A stretch of 64,000 bases of DNA from Bacteroidales bacterium. GTDB lineage: Bacteria > Bacteroidota > Bacteroidia > Bacteroidales > UBA932. The DNA lies in contig JAFWOY010000004.1 in NCBI GenBank assembly GCA_017509755.1, positions 1 through 64,000 on the forward strand. The letters run 5' to 3'. The notes beneath the pieces were generated by a model that saw nothing but the letters and a program-made list of their open reading frames with translations, was not told the origin of the DNA and searched no databases. Positions 42,289 through 50,897 of the stretch are shown in pieces (position 1 is the stretch's first letter; every line of letters starts with the position of its first letter). The translations under genes and the position numbers were made by a program.

Positions 42289-43242
42289 ATGGATCTTTCG
42301 ATCGTCATCTCGCTGTACAACGAAGAGGAATCGCTCCCCGAGCTGGTCGCGTGGATCGACCGGACGTTGAAGCCACAGGGATATTCTTATGAGATTGTCA
42401 TGGTAGACGACGGAAGCCGGGATCGTTCCTGGGCTGTCGTAGAGGAGCTTTCGAATCAGTACCCGCAGATCCGGGGCATCCGCTTCCGGCGCAACTACGG
42501 CAAATCAGCGGCACTCTACTGCGGTTTTGAAGCGGCCCGCGGCGATATTGTCGTGACAATGGACGCTGACCTGCAGGACTCGCCGGAAGAGATTCCCGAG
42601 ATGATGCGGATGATCCGCGAAGAAGGGTATGACCTGGTTTCAGGCTGGAAGAAGAAACGCTACGACAATGTGGCGACCAAGAACCTGCCCTCGAAACTCT
42701 ACAATGCCACGGCCCGCAAAGTCACGGGCATCAAGCTACACGACATGAACTGCGGTCTGAAGGCCTATCGCAATGAAGTCGTCAAGAACATCGAAGTCTA
42801 TGGCGAGATGCACCGCTTCATCCCCTACCTCGCCAAGAATGCCGGCTTCGACAAGATCGGCGAAAAGGTGGTACACCATCAGGCTCGCAAGTATGGCAAG
42901 AGCAAGTTCGGCATGAACCGTTTCATCAACGGATTTCTCGACCTGCTCTCCATCTGGTTCCTGCAAAAGTTCGGCAAGAAGCCGATGCACCTGTTCGGTG
43001 GCATCGGCACGCTGATTTCCCTGATCGGCGCCGTCATTGCCATCTGGCTGATCGTCGACAAACTCGTGGCCCAAGCTCACGGGGCCTACTTCCGGCCGGT
43101 GGCCGACCAACCGTTGTTCTATCTGGCACTCGTCGCCGTCATCCTTGGCGCGCAGCTCTTCCTCACCGGCTTCCTCGGCGAACTCATCGCCCGCAACGCC
43201 AGCGAGCGCAACAACTACAATATCCGGCAAACGATCCGGTAG
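42289..43242 (+). CDS. Family 2 glycosyltransferase, polyprenyl-phosphate sugar transferase type
   Basis: 317 residues from ATG 42289 (MDLSIVISLYNEEESLPEL). GT-A fold motifs are VMVDDGSRDRSW, DIVVTMDADLQDSPEEIPEM (DAD metal motif and QDSPE) and GWKKKRYDNVATK. Two C-terminal TM helices (about 234-258 and 275-298) anchor it in the membrane. It resembles DPM1/GtrB enzymes that move a sugar onto polyprenyl phosphate. Its operon partner is a DUF4199 protein. Confidence 0.92.
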   Translation: MDLSIVISLYNEEESLPELVAWIDRTLKPQGYSYEIVMVDDGSRDRSWAVVEELSNQYPQIRGIRFRRNYGKSAALYCGFEAARGDIVVTMDADLQDSPEEIPEMMRMIREEGYDLVSGWKKKRYDNVATKNLPSKLYNATARKVTGIKLHDMNCGLKAYRNEVVKNIEVYGEMHRFIPYLAKNAGFDKIGEKVVHHQARKYGKSKFGMNRFINGFLDLLSIWFLQKFGKKPMHLFGGIGTLISLIGAVIAIWLIVDKLVAQAHGAYFRPVADQPLFYLALVAVILGAQLFLTGFLGELIARNASERNNYNIRQTIR

Positions 43243-43285
43243 GCAGGCCAGGGAGAACAGTGGTAACAAGTCAGACGAAAAATGC

Positions 43286-43293
43286 TATCTTTG
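43286..43293 (+). promoter_or_regulatory. -7 box for the peroxiredoxin gene
   Basis: TATCTTTG, 16 bases before the ATG at 43310. No TTTG -33 element at the expected distance. Confidence 0.6.
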
Positions 43294-43309
43294 TACAAAA
43301 TCATGAGCT

Positions 43310-43765
43310 ATGCTGAACATTGGCGATAAAATGCCGTCCTTCGAAGTGCTGGACCAGGACGGGAATACCGTGCGCTCGGATGATTTCATCGGAAAAGGCC
43401 GCAAAACCATCATCTACTTTTATCCGAAAGACAACACGTCGGGCTGCACCGCCGAGGCCTGCAGTTTCCGCGACAATTATGCGGAATTGACGGCGGCCGG
43501 CTACAATGTCGTGGGCGTGAGCAAGGACAGCACCAAGTCACACAGTGGCTTCCGCGCCAAATTCGAACTCCCCTTCCGCCTGCTGGCCGACACTTCGACG
43601 CAAATGCTCCAGGACTTTGGAGCCTGGGGCGAGAAAAAGATGTACGGCAAAACTACGATGGGAACGCTGCGCCGTACCTTTATTTTCGACGAGAACGGTT
43701 TGCTGGAACGCATCATCGAAAAAGTGGATACGAAGAACGCCGCCGCCCAGATTCTGGAAGCATAG
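43310..43765 (+). CDS. bcp: Thiol peroxidase, Bcp-type peroxiredoxin
   Basis: 151 residues of the AhpC/TSA fold. The peroxidatic cysteine is in DNTSGCTAEACSFRD (about 45-46), with the second cysteine five residues later (CTAEAC), the classic atypical 2-Cys Bcp spacing. It reduces hydroperoxides with thioredoxin. The next gene starts 12 bases downstream. Confidence 0.95.
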   Translation: MLNIGDKMPSFEVLDQDGNTVRSDDFIGKGRKTIIYFYPKDNTSGCTAEACSFRDNYAELTAAGYNVVGVSKDSTKSHSGFRAKFELPFRLLADTSTQMLQDFGAWGEKKMYGKTTMGTLRRTFIFDENGLLERIIEKVDTKNAAAQILEA

Positions 43766-43777
43766 GTCGGATGGTCC

Positions 43778-44311
43778 ATGTTCCACGTCAGTGACATCCT
43801 CACGACGCCGCCACCGGCGTTTGCATCCGAGCTTCAGCAACGCGTCTATGAGACTTTTGCTGCGCTGGCCATCCCCTTCGCGCGGGTCGATACCGACCCG
43901 GGGCTGACGATGGAGGATTGCCAGCATATCGATGCAAAGATCGGAGTTCAGATCGTCAAGACCATCTTCTTGTGCAACCGGCAACAGACGGCTTTCTACC
44001 TGTATGTGACGACGGATGACAAGCCTTTTGTCACGCGCGATTTTTGCGCGTCGCTGGGTATTCCCCGCGTCTCTTTCGCCCCAGCTGACAAACTCTGGGA
44101 ACGGACCGGCGTCCTGGTCGGCGCCACAACGATTCTGAGTGCAATCCTGCCGCAATCTGCTGACGTCCGGCTGGTGATGGACCAAGCCGTAGCAGAAGCG
44201 CCATGGTTTGCCTGCACCGACGGCACCGCCACCTGTTTCGTCAAAATACGGACGGAAGATCTCCTGCTAAAATACCTCCCCGCTTCCGGGCACGAGTTGA
44301 CCTTGATCTGA
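43778..44311 (+). CDS. YbaK/ProX-type aminoacyl-tRNA editing protein
   Basis: 177 residues with the YbaK/EbsC fold. The key lysine is in VQIVKTIFLCNR (about 68). The conserved VLVGATTILSAILP glycine loop lies at 110-124. Members hydrolyse mischarged tRNAs (for example Ala-tRNA-Pro or Cys-tRNA-Pro) in trans. The PrdX/ProXp-ala branch is the closest fit by overall sequence, but specificity is inferred. Confidence 0.85.
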   Translation: MFHVSDILTTPPPAFASELQQRVYETFAALAIPFARVDTDPGLTMEDCQHIDAKIGVQIVKTIFLCNRQQTAFYLYVTTDDKPFVTRDFCASLGIPRVSFAPADKLWERTGVLVGATTILSAILPQSADVRLVMDQAVAEAPWFACTDGTATCFVKIRTEDLLLKYLPASGHELTLI

Positions 44312-44344
44312 TTGCCCCCGCCCCAAGGGACTACGCTGCCGATA

Positions 44345-44947
44345 TCATTCTGCCGGGTCAGGGCAGAGTTTATCGATGTAAAGGACGCCCTTCAGATGAT
44401 CGGTCTCGTGCTGGAAGATGACCGCCGTAAAACCCTGCACGGTCTCCGTGATAGTTTTTCCTGTCTCCAGAGAAGTATAACTGATGTCGATGTCCTGATA
44501 ACGAAGGACCTGTCCGCGACGCCCGGGTACAGAAAGACAGCCTTCCCGGCCGGGCACCTGCTCGCCGCGCGTGGCAACTATCCGGATGTTCGGATAAACC
44601 TCAAACGGCTCGCCCTCTTTGTCAAGGCGCTGGACAGCAACCACGTTGCGGGAAATACCGACTTGCGGCCCGGCGATGCCGACGCCGTCCTGCTCGGGAG
44701 AAGTGACGGTGGCGACCATCTTGGCAGCAAGTTTTGCATAAAGTGGATCGGCCAACTCCCGCGGCGAAAGGTCGCGGCACGGCATCCGAAGCACGGCCAG
44801 GTCGGCCTCATCCTCTACCGTCAGCACCCGCATGACATCCGGCTGCTCCTCAATAAGTGAACGTTCCGCAGCAGTCCATCGCGAACCGCCACACCCAGCC
44901 AGCGTCAATCCGGCCACCAACGACATGAAAACCATCATTCTTTTCAT
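44345..44947 (-). CDS. Peptide deformylase with a lipoprotein signal peptide
   Basis: 200 residues from ATG 44947 (MKRMMVFMSLVAGLTLAGCGGS). All three deformylase motifs are intact: GVGIAGPQVG (motif 1), EGCLSVPG with the metal-ligand Cys (motif 2) and QHETDHLKGVLY with the HExxH metal site (motif 3). The lipobox LTLAGC predicts export and lipid anchoring, which is unusual because deformylase normally works on nascent chains in the cytoplasm. It could remove formyl groups from formylated peptides in the envelope or outside the cell. The essential cytoplasmic def gene should lie elsewhere in the genome. A palindrome sits within its promoter. Confidence 0.92.
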   Translation of the reverse strand: MKRMMVFMSLVAGLTLAGCGGSRWTAAERSLIEEQPDVMRVLTVEDEADLAVLRMPCRDLSPRELADPLYAKLAAKMVATVTSPEQDGVGIAGPQVGISRNVVAVQRLDKEGEPFEVYPNIRIVATRGEQVPGREGCLSVPGRRGQVLRYQDIDISYTSLETGKTITETVQGFTAVIFQHETDHLKGVLYIDKLCPDPAE

Positions 44948-44978
44948 AACTAGCAATTGATCCATACCCTAGTTCTCA

Positions 44979-45009
44979 CAAAAATACAGAACATCTGCCA
45001 GATGTCAAA
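44979..45009 (-). promoter_or_regulatory. Promoter of the lipoprotein deformylase with a palindromic operator-like site
   Basis: On the minus strand, TTTG (45006-45009) and TATTTTTG (44979-44986) are spaced by 19 bases, the canonical arrangement. The spacer is almost filled by a perfect palindrome, ACATCTG-C-CAGATGT (44991-45005). A regulator bound there would contact polymerase directly. Confidence 0.72.
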
Positions 45010-45066
45010 ATACGAGCTGTCATTTAGGCCTTCGATGGTTTGCCCCGTGTCGGGTATGAGACTCAC

Positions 45067-46455
45067 TCAAATATGGATCGCTTCGCCGTGGACGGCGGCG
45101 GCAGCTTCCATGAGGGCTTCGGACATCGTGGGGTGCGGGAACATCGAAGCGGCGAGCTGCTTGGCCGTGATGCCGAGGTTGCGGGCAGCCACGATGCCGC
45201 CAATCATCTCAGAAACGTTGTCTCCGACCAGGTGCGCACCAAGGACTTTGTCTGTCGCGGCATCGACCACCAACTTGACAAAACCGTCGCGGGCGCCGGC
45301 GGCCGTAGCCTTGCCGGAAGCCGTGAACGGGAACTTGCCGATCTTGTATTCGATGCCCAATTCCTTGGCCTTGCGCTCCGTCATGCCGACAGAGGCCACT
45401 TCCGGCGTAATGTAGGTACAGCCAGGGATATTATCATAATTGACCGGTGCCGGATTCAGGCCGGCAATCGCTTCGACACAGCAGATCGCTTCAGAAGAAG
45501 CCACATGGGCCAGCGCCGGGGTCGCGATGATGTCACCGATGGCATAGACACCTTCGACCGATGTACGGAAATACGTATCCACAGGCACCTTGCCCCGATT
45601 CAGCTCGATGCCCAAAGCTTCAAGGCCCAGATCCGACGTATTCGGGCGGACGCCGACAGCGGAGAGCACTTTCTCGGCCTCGACGATCTCCTCCCCTTTC
45701 TTCGTCTCGACCGTCAGACGGCAAAGTTCACCTGTCGTATCGACACTTTTAACGGACGAAGAAACCATCACCTTGATGCCCGCCTTGCGGAAAGAACGGC
45801 TGATCTGCGCACAGGTGTCATCGTCCTCGATGGGCAGCACGCGGTCCATGAACTCAATGATAGTCACCTCAACACCCAGTGAACGATAGAAGAACGCAAA
45901 CTCGCTGCCGATAGCGCCACTGCCGATGACCGCCAGCGACTTGGGAAGAGTCTCGGGCACCAATGCCTGGTAGTAGCACCATATCTTCTCGCCGTCGATC
46001 GGCGCAAACGGCAATTCCGCCGGATGCGAACCGGTGGCCAGAATGATGTGGTCCGCTTCGAAGACTTCCTCGCCGCCTTCCAGTTTCATTACATCGACCT
46101 TGCGGCCCGGCAGCAGTTTGGCGATACCCTTGATGACCGTGACCTTGTTCTTTTTGAAAAGATACTCGACCCCTTTGTTCATCGTCGCAGAGACACCGCG
46201 GCTGCGGGCAACGATGGCGGCCAGGTCGGGTTTCACAGCCTCCGCGGTAAAACCGTAGTCGGCACCCCGCTCGGCATAATGCAACGCCTGCGCACTTTTG
46301 AGCAAGGCCTTGGTCGGGATGCAGCCCCAATTGAGGCAGATTCCGCCGAGTTCACTCCGTTCGACAACAGCTGTATTGAACCCGAGCTGCGCGGCCCGGA
46401 TAGCGGCCACGTACCCACCCGGGCCCGCGCCGATGACGATGACATCATATTTCAT
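45067..46455 (-). CDS. lpdA: Dihydrolipoyl dehydrogenase
   Basis: 462 residues. The FAD GxGxxG motif is IGAGPGGYVAAIRAAQLG, the redox disulfide is GGICLNWGCIPTKALL, the NAD motif is VIGSGAIGSEFAFFYRSLG, and the catalytic His-Glu region is FPHPTMSEALMEAAAAVHG. It is the E3 component for 2-oxoacid dehydrogenases and the glycine cleavage system. It starts two bases after secA, as the last gene of DUF1573-meaB-secA-lpdA. Confidence 0.96.
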   Translation of the reverse strand: MKYDVIVIGAGPGGYVAAIRAAQLGFNTAVVERSELGGICLNWGCIPTKALLKSAQALHYAERGADYGFTAEAVKPDLAAIVARSRGVSATMNKGVEYLFKKNKVTVIKGIAKLLPGRKVDVMKLEGGEEVFEADHIILATGSHPAELPFAPIDGEKIWCYYQALVPETLPKSLAVIGSGAIGSEFAFFYRSLGVEVTIIEFMDRVLPIEDDDTCAQISRSFRKAGIKVMVSSSVKSVDTTGELCRLTVETKKGEEIVEAEKVLSAVGVRPNTSDLGLEALGIELNRGKVPVDTYFRTSVEGVYAIGDIIATPALAHVASSEAICCVEAIAGLNPAPVNYDNIPGCTYITPEVASVGMTERKAKELGIEYKIGKFPFTASGKATAAGARDGFVKLVVDAATDKVLGAHLVGDNVSEMIGGIVAARNLGITAKQLAASMFPHPTMSEALMEAAAAVHGEAIHI

Positions 46456-46457
46456 GA

Positions 46458-49400
46458 TTATGCTTCTTTACCGTGACAATTCTTGTATTTCTTGCCGCTG
46501 CCGCAAGGACAGGGATCGTTGCGGCCGACTTTCTTTTCGACATGGATCGGAGCCTGTGTCTTGGGCTCGGAACTGTTGGTCAGCAAGTCGGGACGGCTCG
46601 TCTGCATCCGGCTCAGGTCGGAACGCTTTTCGTGGCCTTCCGTCACCACATCTTCAGGCTGCTGCTCCTGGCGCAGGTAGATCTGCGCACGGAGCAGGAA
46701 CGCCAGTACGTCCTTGCTGAGATTCTCCAGCATCGTGATGAAGAGATTGTAGCTCTCGCTCTTGTAAACCACGATCGGGTCCTTCTGCTCATAGGCCGCA
46801 TTCTGTACCGACTGCTTCAGGTCGTCCATCTCGCGGAGGTGGTTCTTCCAGTATTCGTCAATCACCCGGAGGGTAATGGTCTTCTCGACAGCCCGGATCA
46901 CCTCCCGGCCTTTCGTCTCATAGGCCTTCCGCAGGTCGACCAGGACCGTATAGACCATCTTGCCGTCCGACACCGGAATGGCGATGTTCTGATAGAACAT
47001 CCGTTTCGTCTCGTACACATATTTGATGATCGGCCAGGCACGCTCGACCAGCGCATCGAAACGACGCTGCTGGACCTCGAGGATCGTCTTCTGCAGGCTC
47101 TCGACCAACTGGTCCTTCTTCGCCCGTTCGTAGAACTTCGCATCGAAACCAGGCTCCACCGACAGGGTCTGACGGAGCGTCTCGCAGAAACTCTCATAGT
47201 CGAGATCCTTGTTCTGTTCGACAAACATCTCGCAATAGTCCGTCGCCATGTTGAGTACGTCCACATCGATCCGCTCGCCCGTCAGGGCGCTGCGGCGCTT
47301 GGAGTACACGACCTCGCGCTGGTTGTTCATCACATCGTCGTAGTCCACCAGGCGCTTACGGGTGCCGAAGTCGTTCTCCTCGACCTTGCGCTGCGCCCGC
47401 TCAATGGCACTCGACAGCATCGACGCTTCCAGCGCTTCATTCTCATTCATGCCCATCCGGTCCACGATGCTGGAGATCCGCTCGCTGCCGAAGATACGCA
47501 TCAGGTCGTCCTCCAGCGATACATAGAAGATAGAACTGCCCGGGTCGCCCTGACGACCGGAACGGCCGCGCAACTGGCGGTCCACACGGCGGCTGTCGTG
47601 CCGTTCCGTGCCGATGATGGCCAGACCGCCTGCCGCCTTGACTTCAGGCGTCAGCTTGATATCGGTACCACGACCGGCCATGTTGGTGGCGATGGTCACG
47701 GTGGAAGGCTCGCCCGCATGGGCCACGATCTCGGCCTCACGGGCATGCTGCTTCGCATTCAGTACCTGGTGCTTGATGCCGCGGACCCGGAGCATGCGGC
47801 TCAGGAGTTCGGAGATCTCGACCGAAGTCGTACCAACCAGCACCGGCCGGCCCTGCTTCACATATTCCTGGATTTTATCGATGACAGCGGCATACTTGCC
47901 TTTCTTGGTCTTGTAGATCAAGTCGTTCATATCGTCGCGGATTACCGGCCGGTTGGTCGGGATCACGACGACGTCGAGCTTGTAGATGTCCCAGAACTCC
48001 TTGGCTTCCGTCTCGGCCGTACCGGTCATACCGGAGAGTTTGTGGTACATGCGGAAATAATTCTGCAGGGTGATGGTTGCAAAGGTCTGCGTCGCCGCCT
48101 CGACCTTTACATTTTCTTTCGCCTCGACAGCCTGGTGCAGGCCGTCACTCCAACGGCGGCCCTCCATGATACGGCCGGTGCCCTCATCGACAATCTTGAT
48201 CTTGCCGTCGATGATCACGTAATCCACATCCTTGGAGAACATGGCGTAAGCCTTCAGCAACTGGTCCACCGTATGCATGCGCTCCGCCTTGAGGGAATAG
48301 TTGGCATAAAGCTCATCCTTGCGGCGCTGCTTCTCTTCATGGGTTCCCTCCCCTTTCTCGATGGCAGCCACCTCGTCGCCCAGACGCGGCATCAGGAAGA
48401 AGTCCTTGTCACCCACCGCGTCGGCCAGCACTTCGTTGCCCTTGTCGGTCAGTTCCACGGTACGCTGCTGCTCGTCGATGACGAAATACAATTCATTGGT
48501 TACGACGCGCTGCTCGATATCCTTGTCCTGGAAGGCGGCCCGGATGATCTTGCTCTCGGCATTCTGGAGAATCTGCTTGATGCCCGGCTCGCTGAGATAC
48601 TTGATCAGGGGCTGGTATTTGGGCAGGCCTTTGTGGGCGCGCAGGAGAAGGATTTCACCCTTGTCCTGGATCTCGCCCGCGGCGATGAGTTTCTTAGCCT
48701 CGTTCAGGGTCTGGTTGACGAGATTCTTCTGGGCATTGTAGAGGCGCTCTACATAAGGCTTGTACTGGATGAAAGTCTCGTCGCCCGCCCTTTCCACAGG
48801 ACCGGAAATGATAAGCGGGGTACGGGCATCATCGATAAGCACGGAGTCCACCTCATCCACAATGGCAAAATGGTGCTTGCGCTGGACAAGGTCCTTCGCA
48901 TTGATGGCCATGTTGTCGCGCAGGTAGTCAAAGCCGAATTCGTTGTTGGTACCGAAGGTGATGTCGGCCTGGTATGCCTTGCGGCGCGCATCGGTGCTGG
49001 GCTGGTGCTTGTCGATGCAATCGACGCTCAGCCCGTGGAACATATAAAGCGGGCCCATCCATTCCGAGTCTCGTTTGGACAGGTAGTCGTTGACGGTGAC
49101 CACATGGACACCCTTGCCTGCCAAGGCATTGAGGAACACCGGAAGCGTAGCCACGAGGGTTTTGCCTTCACCGGTGGCCATCTCGGCGATCTTGCCCTGA
49201 TGGAGCACCGTACCGCCGATCAACTGCACATCGTAGTGCACCATATCCCAGGTGATCATATTGCCGCCGGCCATCCAGCTGTTGCGCCAGACGGCATAGT
49301 CGCCGTCCACATTGACGAAATCGTGGCTGGCGCTCAGGTCGCGGTCGAAATCGGTGGCCTTCACGCGGATCCGCTCGTTTTCCTTGAAACGGCGCGCCGT

Positions 49401-49748
49401 CGATTTGACGATGGCGAAGGCTTCCGGAAGCACTTCGTTGAGAATCTCTTCTATCTTTTTGTCAATGGTCTTGACCAGTTCGTCCAGTTCCGTAGCCAGT
49501 TTCTCCTTGCGGGAGACCTCCATCTCGGGGTCGGACAGCTGTTCACGGATCTGCGCCACCTTCTCCTCTTCCGCCGCCGTATAGGCGCGTACTTTGTCGC
49601 GCAGTGCGGCGCTCTCGGCACGCAGGCCGTCGTCGCTCAGCTTGTCAATACGGTCATAGGCCGCAAGGATGAGCTTCAAGGTCGGCGTGAGCTGTTTCAA
49701 GTCACGGTCAGCCTTGGAGCCGAACAGTTTTTTCAGAAAGTTTGCCAT
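46458..49748 (-). CDS. secA: Preprotein translocase ATPase SecA
   Basis: 1096 residues, longer than E. coli SecA (901) as usual for Bacteroidota, with extra sequence in the DEAD motor and linker regions. Key parts are [16 protein letters not shown] (Walker A), [20 protein letters not shown] (DEAD-box region), [10 protein letters not shown] and [25 protein letters not shown] in two blocks (motif VI), and the C-terminal zinc tail [16 protein letters not shown]. It powers SecYEG export. On the minus strand a purine run, AAGGAG, sits just before ATG. Confidence 0.97.
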   Translation of the reverse strand: [1096 protein letters not shown]

Positions 49749-49765
49749 ATCTCCTTACACAAATA

Positions 49766-50893
49766 TTATAATTTCTTCTGGTATTTTTCAATCAGTTCGG
49801 TCGCCGCCGAGAACGACTCGAGGTCGCCCCGCAGCACGGCATCTTCGTATTCGGGCATCAGCCGCTCGATGCGCTCGTCTTCATAGAACATGTTTTTCAG
49901 GCTCTCGTTGATGCTCTCGTACATCCAGTAACGCGCCTGCTCGCGACGTTTCCGCTTGTAAAAGCCATTCCCTTTGACGAGGGCAAAATACGCCTCGATC
50001 TTCTGCAGGATCTCGGGAAGACCTTCCTTGGTGACGGCCGAAGAAGTGACAGCCGTCGGGGTCCAGCCCGATTCCGTCGGAGGGAACAGATGCAGGGCGT
50101 TCGCGTAGAGCGCCCGGGCCATCTGCGCCTTCTCGACATTGGTGCCGTCAGCCTTGGTAATGGCAATCAGGTCGGACATCTCCATGATGCCGCGCTTGAT
50201 GCCCTGCAGGTCGTCACCGGCACCGGACAACATCAGCAACAGGAAAAAGTCGCTCATCGAATGGACCGCCGTCTCGCTCTGGCCGACCCCCACCGTCTCG
50301 ATGAAGACCACATCGAATCCAGCAGCTTCGCACAGGAGGATCGTCTCACGGGTCTTGCGTGCTACCCCACCCAGCGAACCCGCACTCGGGCTGGGCCGGA
50401 TGAACGCCTTGGGATCGTGGCAGAGAGTCTCCATGCGCGTCTTGTCGCCCAGGATGCTGCCTTTGCTCTTCTCGGAACTCGGGTCGATGGCCAGGACGGC
50501 CAGCTTGTGGCCTTCCGAGGTCAGATAGGAACCGAATGCCTCGATGAAGGTGCTTTTGCCGGCACCCGGAACGCCCGTGATGCCGATGCGCATGGTTTCC
50601 TTCTCATTGGAAAGAGCCTGGCAGCGCTGGATGATCTGCTGGGCGACGGCCCGATGCTCGGGCAGTGCGCTCTCCACCAGCGTAATCGCCTGGCTCAGCA
50701 CCGTGGTGTCACCACGCTGGATACCTTCCATATATTCGTCCGCCGTCTTGATGGCGGGCCGTTTCTTAAAGACTCTTTTCAGATAAGGATTGACGATCGG
50801 GGGCTGCTTTACCCCGTGGTTGATGACCAGGCTTGAATCTTCGTTGTGATAATCGTCGAAGAAATCTCCCTGATGCGATTTGTCGATTGCCAT
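49766..50893 (-). CDS. meaB: MeaB-type GTPase (methylmalonyl-CoA mutase chaperone)
   Basis: 375 residues of the G3E GTPase family. P-loop RIGITGVPGAGKSTFIEAFGSYL, DPSSEKSKGSILGDKTRM (switch), FIETVGVGQSE and ITKADGTN are all characteristic. MeaB protects and reloads B12-dependent methylmalonyl-CoA mutase, used for succinate-to-propionate metabolism. The mutase subunit genes are not in the window. It starts four bases after the DUF1573 stop. Confidence 0.95.
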   Translation of the reverse strand: MAIDKSHQGDFFDDYHNEDSSLVINHGVKQPPIVNPYLKRVFKKRPAIKTADEYMEGIQRGDTTVLSQAITLVESALPEHRAVAQQIIQRCQALSNEKETMRIGITGVPGAGKSTFIEAFGSYLTSEGHKLAVLAIDPSSEKSKGSILGDKTRMETLCHDPKAFIRPSPSAGSLGGVARKTRETILLCEAAGFDVVFIETVGVGQSETAVHSMSDFFLLLMLSGAGDDLQGIKRGIMEMSDLIAITKADGTNVEKAQMARALYANALHLFPPTESGWTPTAVTSSAVTKEGLPEILQKIEAYFALVKGNGFYKRKRREQARYWMYESINESLKNMFYEDERIERLMPEYEDAVLRGDLESFSAATELIEKYQKKL

Positions 50894-50897
50894 ATAG

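Noticed and set aside
46473..49886. Long open frame antisense to secA
   Set aside because: It mirrors secA codons over its whole length and contains no recognisable domain; high G+C at third positions keeps antisense frames open. The same holds for frames antisense to 11142-13187, 52615-54891 and 58377-59798.
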